Shown here: positions 23,500 to 33,019 of the stretch, piece by piece
Position numbering within the stretch: position 1 is the stretch's first letter
How the letters are laid out: each line of letters starts with the position of its first letter
Origin: Gracilaria gracilis
Lineage: Eukaryota; Rhodophyta; Florideophyceae; Gracilariales; Gracilariaceae
DNA: 64,000 nucleotides
Direction: 5' to 3'
Assembly (NCBI GenBank): GCA_030374805.1
Contig: JARGSG010000228.1
Span: forward strand, 1 to 64,000
The notes under the pieces: generated by a model
Database searches by the model: none
Told to the model about the DNA's origin: nothing
What the model saw: the letters and a program-made list of their open reading frames with translations, nothing else
Made by a program: the position numbers and the translations under genes

Positions 23500-24321
23500 G
23501 GTATAGATATGGTTGGACAAGAGGCTTGCTTGACAGCGCTGTTCGGTGCAGGAGCGAGAGCACGCACTGTTAAACGTCGGGGGGATTGAAACTCATTGCA
23601 GGCTTATCAAGTGAAGAGTTGGGGACCAAAAGAAGTTTCGCTTGCCGCAAGTTGCGCTTGAATTTCAACGTAAAACGGAGCGCGCGTTTTGCGTTTTGCG
23701 CACGCCAATCATGACGGAAAGGTGCGGAAAAGCTAATTCGACAGCACGAGCTCGAGTCAAACGCGTTTGGGTGAGCTCTGCGCCAGCATTAGCTAAGCTT
23801 GCAGCAACCGTGATAGGTAAGGCTTTGGCATTTGGTTTGCTACTTTACCTTGCCTTGCTGCTGTTCTAATAATTATATGTTGCTATCAAAAGTTTTGGCG
23901 TGGTGCTCTTAGTAGGGGGTTGCAAAAAAATGCACAGCTGTGAGTGCTTGCGATGTCTATCTATGATACAGTGGTGGACGTTTGAGCGCAACTCTTCAAA
24001 GTAGGGAGAGGTGATGGCGTGCGCTCGCGCTCGCGTGCACGGCCAGTGTACATGTAACGAATGTCACACACACGATTGTTTTCGTCTGACGCGCTCGCGG
24101 TTGGAAAGCGACAAGCGGCGGCGACGCATGAGCGGTGGTAGCGCGCGTGCCACTCTCGCTCCTTTGCGGTTCAAGTTGCCGAGAAGATGCGGTTGGCGTT
24201 CGAGCGTACCGCCATGCAATGATCGCCACGCCGCATGAGGCTGAGTTTAAGGCCGCGGGGCAAAGCGCGCGCGCGCCGTGCGGCTCACGTGGGCCCGTGA
24301 GTGAAAACAATGCACGAGCCG
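23500..24321. other. No recognisable gene
   Basis: A short plus-strand ORF at 23642-23869 ends with a hydrophobic run, but nothing supports it. From 24.0 kb the sequence becomes GC-rich, with overlapping low-complexity ORFs on both strands. Confidence 0.35.
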
Positions 24322-24397
24322 TCACGTGCGCGTGGCGCGTGCTCGTGCGCGTGGCGCGTGCTCGTGTGCGTGGCGCGTGCTCGTGCGCGTGGCGCGC
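24322..24397. repeat. Tandem repeat, 19-bp unit x4
   Basis: Four contiguous copies of a GC-rich 19-mer (consensus GCTCGTGCGCGTGGCGCGT), starting at 24322, 24341, 24360 and 24379, with one to three changes each. The alternating purine-pyrimidine steps could favour Z-DNA. Confidence 0.85.
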
Positions 24398-24631
24398 GCT
24401 CGGACACGAGGTGCCTCGCATGCGGTTGAAGCCGCGCGTGCGCGTGGTGGCGGCGACGTGCGCGCTCGTAACAGTGGCGACGTGCGGGCATGGGGTGGCG
24501 ACACGCGGGCGTGGTGGCGACGCTTTGCACACGCGAGCTCCTGCAAGACGCGCACATGGCGAAGAAAAACTCAATGAAAATTATTAAATTTTTTCGAACG
24601 CCACGCGTGGAGGCGCTGATGCCGTTCGGGA

Positions 24632-24725
24632 GCAGGTGCGTTCGGCAGCAGGTGCGTTCGGCGGCAGATGCGTTCGGCGGCAGGTGCGCGAGGTCGGCAG
24701 GTGCGCGAGGCAGCAGGTGCGGCGG
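24632..24725. repeat. Tandem repeat, about 16-bp unit x6
   Basis: GCAGGTGCGTTCGGCG-like units follow one another, drifting to GCAGGTGCGCGAGG at the 3' end. Confidence 0.75.
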
Positions 24726-26510
24726 GTGAGCGCGCGGCGGCTGCTCCTCACGCGCGCACGCGCGCCACGGGGCACGCGCCAACGCACGCGCTCACGCGTG
24801 CTGTTTTTGATTTTTTTCTATTTTAATTTATGATAGCCGATTATGACGCAATGGGCCATTCCGGTGCGCACGCAGGCGACCGAGCACTGCCGCCGTCGCC
24901 TACCGTTGGTATATAATGTTATATCATACGCATGGTGCTTGTACGTGTGCGTGACGTGCTTGCGCGTTGCTTGCGCGTTGCTTGCGCGTGCGCATGCGCG
25001 ATTATCCACGTGATCTCAAACATGGTTGGCGCTGCGTGCCTATTCTCGGCAGGTGGAGCGTGTGGAAAGGGGCGGCAGCCAAGCGCAAGCGGCGGCGCTG
25101 ACCTCAGCTGTTCGGCATGGATACTTTGTTGCCGTTGTACTAGCGCTTGGCGCCGTGGCGCAGTGGCAAGCGCGGCACAGGTGCGGCGCTGGCGCGCGCG
25201 CGCGGCCACCCGCCGCACGCGCGCGCCATCGCGGCTGACGCGTACGAAGCATGCTTTTTGCGAAACGCATTCGCACCACCATGTCCCGCGCTCTTTTGTT
25301 TTTGCCAAGGCTTTCCTTTCGTCCACCCTCGGCGGACATGACATGCCCACCTATTCTTAAGCTTTTGCGCTGCACCATTCTCTCGCGACCTTCTCTCCCC
25401 AACTACAATAGCTTGCCACTACCACAACCAGAGCGCACATCCGTTTCTCATTCTCATGCACCCAACTCCGATGACCCAAGACTGTGCCATGTGCGCAAAG
25501 CCTCATTTGGGTTACATAGAAATAACCACCAATCAACATTATTCTCTTTAACATGTTGCATTGCTGTAAACATATACCAAAATAACGATAATTCATTCGA
25601 ATGAAGATGTTTGGTAAACCTTGGTACACAACACCATACTTCTCTGGAAGCTGCGGGAAATGGCCAATATTGGCCAGGTGAGGGGTAAATATTAAAGATT
25701 TCTTTGCGTGACGCTAGTTGAAAACTGTTGCTTTCAATCGCTCTGAATGAAAAACATTGTTTTTAACTTGTTGCAATAATGCTTCACTAAAATAGACTAA
25801 ATCACTTAAGGGATTCTCACAAATGCTTTTGAGTTACAATGTGACTAACTATTGTAGACAAGTTAGATTCAGACAGCCAATTAGCGTGTGGAGCAGAACC
25901 TCTCAAAGCATAGATTTATACTTCTACTATTATTCAGTAGGACGTGAATTTGTGTGCAGTACCGAATATTTGGTGAGAACCATTTGCAAGTGAAACAGTG
26001 TTGTTCGCTCTTTTTGTTCCTCGGACGTTAACATTTATTTGTAAAATACCCAGAGCAAGGCACCTACACGGCGGCACGCGCGCGGCGGTGACACGCACTC
26101 GGGGCCCATCGCAAACGAGAAAACACCAAGCCAGAGCAAGAAAAAGTCAGGCACGGCCATAAATGGATTTGCCCCGTTGTTGCGCGGCGGTGCGCGTCAT
26201 TACCATAAAGTTAGTCCATGTGCCGCACACAGTGCTAATATATATACGGTAACATAAAATAAAATGGCGGGCGGAAGTTGTACAAATGGCGGACGCACAA
26301 ACGCGTCGCCAGCGAACCACAGCCACGCGCCGTGCAAGCGTTAGACGCAGCGCAACATTGAATGTCGAAAACTGTTGTTACTATGATACAACAATTCCAG
26401 CCGGAAGCACACCGCGGTCCCCGTCGTCACCCAAAATGTTCTTTCCAAACTTGGGTGCTACTGTAATCAATATCCTACATCACATGCGCGTTGCGCGCTG
26501 CCACCTCAGC
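24726..26510. other. GC-rich then AT-rich DNA with no gene identified
   Basis: 24.7-25.3 kb is GCGC-rich. From 25.36 to 26.05 kb the composition turns AT-rich, with short ORFs on both strands (25251-25604 plus, 25357-25629 minus) that I cannot name. From 26.1 kb GC-rich DNA resumes. No RNA gene was recognised. Confidence 0.35.
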
Positions 26511-26740
26511 GTGGCCACCAGCTGCGCGTCGCCAGCAGCTGCGCGTGGCCACCAGCTGATCGTCGCCGCCAGCTGCGCGTCGCCAGCAGCTGCGCGTCGC
26601 CGCCAGCTGCGCGTCGCCGCCAGCTGCGCGTCGCCGCCAGCTGCGCGTCGCCGCCAGCTGCGCGTCGCCACCAGCTGCGCGTCGCCAGCAGCTGATCGTC
26701 GCCGCCAGCTGCGCGTCGCCACAAGCTGCGCGTCGCCGCC
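26511..26740. repeat. Tandem repeat A, 17-bp unit, about 13 copies
   Basis: The unit is close to GCTGCGCGTCGCCGCCA, and each copy holds the palindrome CAGCTG. Variants replace GCGC with GATC or CCGCC with CCAGC. In frame translation gives a 17-residue period (three units of 17 bp), so the long ORFs over it are repeat artefacts. Confidence 0.9.
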
Positions 26741-26774
26741 ACGCCCGCGTGGCGCCCTGCCCGCGCGGCCGCCG

Positions 26775-26957
26775 CGCCCGCGCTGCCGCCCCGCGCGTGC
26801 TGCCGCCACCACCGCGCTGCCGCCACGCCCGCGCTGCCGCCACGCCCGCGCTGCCGCCACGCCCGCGCTGCCGCCCCGCTCGCGCTGCCGCCCCGCTCGC
26901 GCTGCCGCCCCGCTCGCGCTGCCGCCACGCCCGTGCTGCCGTCACGCCCGCGCTGCC
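26775..26957. repeat. Tandem repeat B, 17-bp unit, about 10-11 copies
   Basis: The unit is close to CGCGCTGCCGCCACGCC, adjacent to repeat A and of the same period but a different sequence. The last copies drift (GCCCCGCT). Confidence 0.85.
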
Positions 26958-27486
26958 ATGACGCAGCCGCTGGCATTTTCGCTGATATTAGGAGCGGTGG
27001 TGGGAGAGAAGGAGGAGGAGGGGAGAAGAGTTTTGGGTGGGGGGTGGTGGTGAGGTGGGCCAAGGCGGCGCGCGGCGTGTGGCTGCTGCGCGCGGCGTGG
27101 CACCGGTGTGCGGCGCGCGGCGCGGTATAAAAATTTTATAGCGGTGCGTTGTGCGCTGCGCCGTACATTCGTGCACGACCTATCGTGGCCAATGGCACGC
27201 GCGCCGCAGCCACAAATATCGCGCCGCGTGCACGACGCGAATCTTGGCTAGCCGCTCTGATCGGTGGCCATCAATTCAGTCGCGCGCAGGCGGCCGTGGC
27301 GGCAAGCAAACCGCCGGCAGCGTTATAAGCTCAGGTGGTGGTGCTCCTCCGCGTACGTAGCACGGTTTACACGAGTGCATGCGCCTCACCCTCGCCACCC
27401 GCCTTCCTCCAACTTTCGAGCCACTTGCATCGTCGCCGCAAGCTTTCTTGCGCAATCCCTCTCTCAGAAAGCAGGACTGCGGTGGG
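26958..27486. other. GC-rich DNA, no gene identified
   Basis: A purine-rich patch (GGAGGAGGAG near 27.0 kb) is followed by GCGC-rich sequence up to a peptidase fragment. No supported gene. Confidence 0.35.
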
Positions 27487-27756
27487 AAATCCATGGTGGC
27501 ACGCATTAAAGATATTCGGCTCCTGGAGCTTTCATGGGTGACTCCATGGTGTGCAAATGAATATCGTTCCCGTCCTCGGTACTTCATCGCAGGTAACGTT
27601 GGGTATGAAGGAGAACGAAGTGTGTTGAGCATGTTAAAGAAGCGAGGCTGGGCTGACAGCCTGTCGTGCGGACCCATGCAGCTCATGACATATAACGAGT
27701 TCATAGTATATATCACTCTCACTGCTGAAAGTGTCGATCATTCCCGCCGTGCCGGC
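27487..27756 (+). pseudogene. Insulysin-like M16 metallopeptidase fragment
   Basis: About 90 codons read like the middle domain of insulin-degrading enzyme/nardilysin (family M16): RLLELSWVTPW, then RPRYFIAGNVGYEGERSVLSMLKKRGWADSL, then YNEFIVYITLTAESVDH. In the family the core reads liGHEGxGSlls-Lk-x-GWa; here the His is Tyr. The N-terminal HxxEH zinc site is not nearby. The similarity starts and stops abruptly against GC-rich DNA on both sides, so this is an isolated exon or a gene fragment. I saw no donor or acceptor that would link it to further exons. Confidence 0.55.
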
Positions 27757-28626
27757 TCTCCCACCGACACCACCGCGCACGCGCCTAAAGTTACTGCGCC
27801 GCCACTGCGCGTGCGCACCGCCACCGTCGCACTGCGCGCACGCACCACCACCGGCGCGCGCGCGGTTTTCGCGGCATGCCTCATATCTACTCGCTGAGCA
27901 GCGCCTCGCGGCCACCCAGCCAGCGGCACAAGCGGCGCACGTGTCGGGCGCACGTTGCTCGACGAGCGTCACTCGCACTGGGAGCTGCGGTAAATTGTAC
28001 ATTTTGCAGAATTTAAGCTAAAGAATCGCCCACCCGTGCGCGAGCAGAGTGCGAACGCGCAAGCGTACCATGCGTACCATACGTTGCGATTGTATGATAC
28101 ATTGCGTGCGTGCGCGCGCACGCGCCGTGGGAGCGCGCGCCTGGCGCGAGTACGCGCGCGCACATCAAATGGCGGGCGGCAGTTGAAAAAACTGACGCAC
28201 GCACAAATGCCCGCGCGCTGCCACCCGAGTGCTGCCACCCGAGTGCTGCCACCTGCGCGCTGCCGGTACCTGCGCGCCGCCACCTGCGCGCCGCAAACCC
28301 CATTGCCCATTCATCAATGCCGACGGCAATAAAAGTGTGCATGCGTGTACGTTACTATGTAATGTCTTATGTGCTGGAGCTCGGTATGAAACCGATGCAA
28401 TGCAAGCAGAAGCAACAAGTGGGGCAATTCTTGCTTTTCTTCCAGTAGCGTTTAATGCCCGACAAGTGCACACTTGTACAGCGAAAGAGCTTCGCCGTGA
28501 TTCAGGTCACGTGCGGCGTCGCTTTTGAATTTGAAACCGCCGTTCGCAGCGTCCTTTCCTGCCCACTTGTTGATGAGCAGAACAAGTTCGTACAACACGC
28601 AGTCGCTGTTGCGTAGCAACAAATTT
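27757..28626. other. GC-rich, low-complexity DNA
   Basis: Runs of GCGCGC, and near 28.2 kb short repeats of CCACCCGAGTGCTG and CCACCTGCGCGC. ORFs on both strands are by-products of the composition. No gene seen. Confidence 0.4.
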
Positions 28627-28710
28627 AAATTTGAGTTAAAGAAAATACATCTCGGCAGGGTCATCTTTGTATTCATACTCGCCTTGGCGTCGCCAATTTA
28701 ACTCAAATTT
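28627..28710. repeat. Inverted repeat, 14-bp perfect arms
   Basis: AAATTTGAGTTAAA at 28627-28640 and its exact reverse complement TTTAACTCAAATTT at 28697-28710, 56 bp apart. It marks the edge between GC-rich DNA and a more normal composition. Confidence 0.75.
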
Positions 28711-29322
28711 TGTAGGACTGGATGTGTTGTTCAGGCAGGTGAAGTACAACATCTATCGCGTTCTCAAGGTTCTTAACTCAGCAAAGAATGAAAGTCGGTG
28801 CATTACGCTTTTTCAGAAATCTACACAGAAACACTCGGCTGATCCAACGTGATAAAACGACAGCAAGTTTTAACAAAACTCAACATGCTGCGTATGGTTG
28901 CTCCATTCAGCACTTCATGCTATACATACAAAGCTTCTCTCCTCATGGGGCACAACACCATGATTGTGTGTAGGCGAGTGGTTGCTCTGGCCCAGTGTTG
29001 TGGACAAGACACCTTCCTAGGAATCGAATTTCATTCGCTACCTCCGGAGGTTTCGTGTCCACAACGGTGTGCAAACGTACGCGTAAAACACGCGTGAACC
29101 TACAAGTCCAAAAATCTTTTCTTTCGCGCTGGTTACGTCCACACCACCCGCGCAAATGGAAAGAAAAGTATCTACCAAATAAACGCTGGTGTAGCGCGCT
29201 TGAGCAGCACCTACAAACTAGAGTGTGGTCTCTGTTTTTCGCTTCCTGCTTGCCGCACTACCCAACCTTACCTTTGCAGTCACTGACACTGGAATCCGTC
29301 TGGAGTTTTCTTTCATCAACCA
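28711..29322. other. Upstream region of the 29.3 kb gene
   Basis: No supported gene. Overlapping ORFs exist on both strands (28995-29543 plus, 28943-29155 minus) but none has a motif, and the plus one is out of frame with the spliced gene that follows. Promoter sequences probably lie here but cannot be pointed out. Confidence 0.35.
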
Positions 29323-29969
29323 ATGTCGACAACCGTCTCTCAACGCGCTCTTTCTCTTCAGGAACTGGGTATGGATCTACAAGATCCGGAAGAACGAAAG
29401 CTTCTTGTTCTGGAAGTCTGCCTTGCTCACATAGCATCCTGTTTTTCAGCACTACCCGAAAGCGAGCGGCAGTACGTTCAACTGGGATCCTCAACTGTTC
29501 CAATTTTCAAGAACGACAATCATTCTTTTGCAAAGCTTCTTGACGACTTAAGGCAGGCGATATATGTCGGAAACTCAGCAACTATATCGTTAATCGCTTT
29601 TTCAGCAAGCCATGAAGAGGAACTGGTTTCTATCTACTTTTGTTCTCCACGTCTTACCGATCAGGTTCTTCGCTTTGAGATGGATTCATCTGCTGGATTG
29701 CATTTATATGGATGCTGTTGTTTCGCTTCGTCTTCTATGCTAACTACAGTCTTGCAAGGTCTTTTAGACAGCATTTCTGAATATTGTGACTCAATAGCAC
29801 ATTTGACGCACAATTGCAGATGTCAATTGAAGGTATGCTTGCATGACTTTGCAGATTTTAAGTCTGATATACTGACATCTCTTTTCCTTCTTTGCAGCTC
29901 TACACATCTGCAAACTTGCCGGTGACAATAGAATTCACGTCAGAAGGCGACCAGGAAGTACAGAGTTAA
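29323..29969 (+). CDS. Unknown protein, two-exon gene (193 aa)
   Basis: Exon 1 is 29323-29832 and exon 2 is 29898-29969. The 65-nt intron has a GTATGC donor and a pyrimidine tract before TTTGCAG. Splicing in phase 0 replaces a poor tail with LYTSANLPVTIEFTSEGDQ and a stop. The protein has two alpha/beta-looking halves (ATISLIAFSASHEEELVSIYF; HLYGCCCFASSS) and the C-terminal strand pattern above, which loosely recalls sliding-clamp-like checkpoint proteins (Rad1/Hus1/Rad9). That resemblance is weak and unproven. It is a good candidate host gene because its frame is intact and the intron is clean. Its neighbour to the right is a metabolic-gene fragment in the same orientation. Confidence 0.6.
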
Positions 29970-30370
29970 GTAAGCGAGATGGACCTTTTTGCACCGTAGG
30001 ATTGCGAAAGACAAAGCTGTGTCTCGCAAAGTTTCCTGGATTATCTCTTGTGTGCCTCAGGTGTTAAATTTGAAGTCAATGTTCTTAGTTTGTTCATGAT
30101 GATTAGAGAAACGCCAAACGTCGTAACAAATTTTTCATAGCCGCACATGAGGGTATTGGTGAATAAAGTTGACGTATGTGTTGTTCAGCATAGACATTGA
30201 GGTTCTTTAATGGTAAATAAGATCAGAAAAAGAGAGAATTATTGACGCAAAGAAAGATTTCAACGAAAGCCTGATCTTCCTCGACCTCCACGCTAATATC
30301 ACAGTGTGATCCCTCGCTTCTCTCGGGACGTGATATACTGCCATCAAACGTAAAGGCAAATGCTGCCACC
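29970..30370. other. Intergenic region between two plus-strand genes
   Basis: An AT-rich spacer with no supported gene. A minus-strand ORF at 30207-30431 overlaps the next gene start and is probably a shadow. Confidence 0.4.
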
Positions 30371-30772
30371 ATGCTCGCCTGTCCATGCGCACTTTCTGGG
30401 TACAATCAGAAACAAAAAACAGATCTAACAACCTCTCTTGAACAGAACATCACTGACTTCATCTTCACCGACAAGAACTTGTTCAACGAATGCTCCCCCA
30501 TCGCAAGATTCAACACTTTAGTTATCGCAGATTCTGGCCATCTCGAAAACGGTCTCTACACATGCATAACGTGTGCACTGGACGTAACCCATCTACTAGA
30601 GCAAGCCAAAAAGTACAAAACCATCATCATGGATTCCACAGATTGGAAGATCATCCCCGCCGAAAACCTAATAGCCACTTGTCAACAAACACAAACCGAG
30701 ATTCTTGTCATTTATCAAGCGGTGCTCACGTTTCCAGAACTTGAGAACCGAATCATGACTCGCCTCCAGTAA
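30371..30772 (+). pseudogene. 3-dehydroquinate synthase type II fragment
   Basis: 133 codons resemble the N-terminal half of archaeal-type (type II) 3-dehydroquinate synthase, an alternative entry enzyme of the shikimate pathway. The best evidence is STDWKIIPAENLIATCQ, which matches the family's highly conserved DWxIIPxENLIA motif. It is followed by a stretch like the usual alternating VxSxxEAxxxLExLE. Earlier, SLEQNITDFIFTDKN fits the family's first strand. The ORF stops after RLQ, well short of the roughly 330-380 residues expected, with GTAACT at the end that could be a donor. Downstream DNA (ORF 30800-31045) does not look like the rest of the enzyme. It is therefore a truncated copy or an exon whose partner is not visible. 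Confidence 0.55.
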
Positions 30773-31353
30773 CTGATATCTATATCTGGTCTTCATTATA
30801 TGCCATATGTGTTCGACACCCGTATTGTTGATGTGGAAGTTTTTGAAGCAACTTGGGAGTACTGTATGCCAATTTTTGTAATCAACGTATACAATTTGCT
30901 TTCGAAGCGCCGTAAAGCTATAGGGGCTCACTTTGCGCCAATAACTCCCACAGTTTTACCGCACTTGCTAGCGTGTCTTGTGCAAGATCGTTCTGGAAAT
31001 GGAGCAATGGCTACGGCGGTACTGAAAACCTTGGAGGCGTTTTAGTCTTTTATTCGGTGTACATGAGACCATTGTCTTAGATGTCTTGCAAAGCTAACAA
31101 CTGCGAAGAAAAGAGCAGTACGTCGTGAAGAAGCTCTAATTCCGGTGCCCGACTTGGTGCCGGATGGCAACGCTTGCGTAGTCGTCCTTTACGCGGTGGG
31201 TAATTGTTGTGCGGCGCAGCCATGGCGGTTGGTGGCAGAGGTAGCAACGGCAGCGGCGAGTTGGAGCTGTGCTGACGTCCTAACGGTGGGAGGCGGAATG
31301 CGGGAGTTGTATCAAGTAGTCCGAAACGACTTGCAGTCGGAAACCAACCTCGC
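30773..31353. other. Region between the synthase fragment and CENH3
   Basis: Contains an 81-codon plus ORF (30800-31045) ending in LLACLVQDRSGNGAMATAVLKTLEAF with no known motif. The 3' untranslated region of the minus-strand histone gene presumably lies at its right edge. Confidence 0.35.
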
Positions 31354-31893
31354 TTATAAATTCTTGGCCGGGTCATTGTGGAGTCCGCGTATTCGTCTGG
31401 CAAGACGGATATCTTTCGGCATAATCGTCACTCTCTTTCCGTGAATAGCACACAAATTTGCATCCTCCATAAGATTCACCACATATGCCTCCGCTGAAAT
31501 TTGCAGCGCTTCAATTGCATCCACGCGCCACCTCAGAGCATGATGATAATTGCTCGTAATCTCTTTAGCCAACCGTGCGAACGGCAATCGGCGAATCAAT
31601 AAACTCACAGACCGTTGGTACATTCGAATCTCCTTAATGGCTCTCATTCCTGGCTGTGGTCGATACCGAACTGGTCTCCGTCCAGACAATCGTTTTAAAG
31701 ATGGAGATGACGACGTAAGCGGTGGCGGCGCTCGGCGTTCTTCCGCGAGGGCTTTCCTTGCAACGGCTTTTCGTTTGTTTCGTCTGTTCTTTGCTCCACC
31801 AACCGAACCACCATTCGTTGGTGTTGCTCGGGATGATTCGGAGCGCAGTGCCCGCGAAGATCGCGGCGGCGCCATGTCTCTAGTTTGGGACAA
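31354..31893 (-). CDS. CENH3: Histone H3 variant, probable centromeric CENH3 (CENP-A)
   Basis: Intact ORF of 179 aa (173 from the second Met, MAPPRSS). The C-terminal ~105 residues are an H3 histone fold: [20 protein letters not shown] (alpha-N), [15 protein letters not shown] (alpha-1), [20 protein letters not shown] (alpha-2) and [20 protein letters not shown] (alpha-3). The ~75-residue N-terminal tail is basic and Ser/Pro-rich and has none of the conserved H3 tail (no ARTKQ, no ARKST), the typical hallmark of CENH3. Loop 1 carries a Trp (ALRWRV) as many CENH3s do, but it is not lengthened. Two extra residues sit before alpha-N compared with H3. CENH3 replaces H3 in centromere nucleosomes and founds the kinetochore. 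No intron seen. A divergent non-centromeric H3 is the alternative. Confidence 0.8.
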   Translation of the reverse strand: MSQTRDMAPPRSSRALRSESSRATPTNGGSVGGAKNRRNKRKAVARKALAEERRAPPPLTSSSPSLKRLSGRRPVRYRPQPGMRAIKEIRMYQRSVSLLIRRLPFARLAKEITSNYHHALRWRVDAIEALQISAEAYVVNLMEDANLCAIHGKRVTIMPKDIRLARRIRGLHNDPAKNL

Positions 31894-33019
31894 GAGCTTT
31901 ACAAACAGATGTTGTAAAAAAGAAGTCTTAGAGACATGATGTTGCAGTAGGATTTCGAGACTGTGCTCTTGCTTTAAAATGAAGTGGTTTGAAGTGGACG
32001 AACGTTTGCTGGTGGCATTGCTCTAACGATATTCTACTGTTAGAAATTTGTAGAGTGTTGACAGCGAAAAGAGTGTGTCAAGAGCGCCACGTGTGGCAGG
32101 TATAAACGCTAGGTGTATGCTGCAAACAGAATACAGGACGATGCCTCAACATCGATTACGTCTTTGGCGAAGCATGTAGGCTGTCGTTGTACTCGTTGAG
32201 CTGTTAAGCAACCACGCGACGATGACGCCACGCTGATCACATCTCGGCAAAAGCGTGCACGATATCGGCGACGCGCAGCGGGAGGTGGCGACGCGTGTGC
32301 CACGTAGCGCTGGAAAAGAATGCAATTGGCACGCGAGCTTATTTACAGCCACTCAATTAGCGCCACGCCGCGTAGCGCTGAATTTGGGCGGAGGCTCAAA
32401 AGCGCGCGCGCCGTGCTGCGTCGAGCGGCTGGCGCGAGCCACAGGCTCGCGCGCGTTTTTTGCTCGCTCGCGACCCGTGCCGCCGCGCGCCTTCTCGCGC
32501 CCCTGCGCCGCGCGCTTCGCGTAGCCGTGCACAGCATGCCTCGTACTTTGCGCCGCTTACACTGCTTGCGCGTCGCTGCCAGCGACGCAGTCTTCGTCCT
32601 TGCACGTCGTCTTCACGGGCGCTACAACATACAGAGCCAAAAAAACCTCTCCGTGCGCGCCGGCGCATGTGGCGCCGGCGCCCACCTGCGCACGAGCGCG
32701 GTCGACGCGGGCGGCGCGCGGTCGTGGCGGCGCGCCGGTGCGGCGGCGCGCGGGTGTTACAACGCGCTGGGTGCAAGCACGACACGCGGTTGGCGCGGTG
32801 CGCGGGCGGCACGACACGTTAGTGGCGCGGTGCGCCGGCGCCGGTGGCGCGGCGGCGCGCGCGTGGTTTGGCGACGCAACGCGAAGCGACGTGCGGCTGG
32901 AGGGGCAGCGTCTCGCTTGCACTCCATCACGGTGCGCGCGCGGGCGGTTGGGAGGCGGAAGATAAAAGGTGGGGCGTGGGGAGTTGGGGCCGGTCAAGGA
33001 AGACTCAAATCCGGTGTAA
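31894..33019. other. CENH3 upstream region and GC-rich block
   Basis: 31.9-32.25 kb is ordinary DNA that presumably holds the CENH3 promoter. 32.25-32.98 kb is strongly GC-rich with GCGCGC runs and long overlapping ORFs on both strands (for example 237 codons at 32320-33033) that follow from composition. The block ends abruptly where the gypsy-2 coding sequence begins. Confidence 0.45.

Noticed and set aside
24285-24782. 165-codon minus ORF rich in Arg/His/Ala
   Set aside because: Lies over the 19-bp and 16-bp repeats and changes character with the repeat.
26286-27053. Long overlapping ORFs on both strands (plus 255 codons, minus up to 185 codons)
   Set aside because: They follow from 17-bp tandem repeats free of stops in several frames. 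The proteins are simple R/A/S/Q repeats.
29898-29969. Firm assignment of the 29.3 kb gene to the Rad1/Hus1 clamp family
   Set aside because: Only the last strand pattern is suggestive. No conserved clamp motif could be confirmed by eye.
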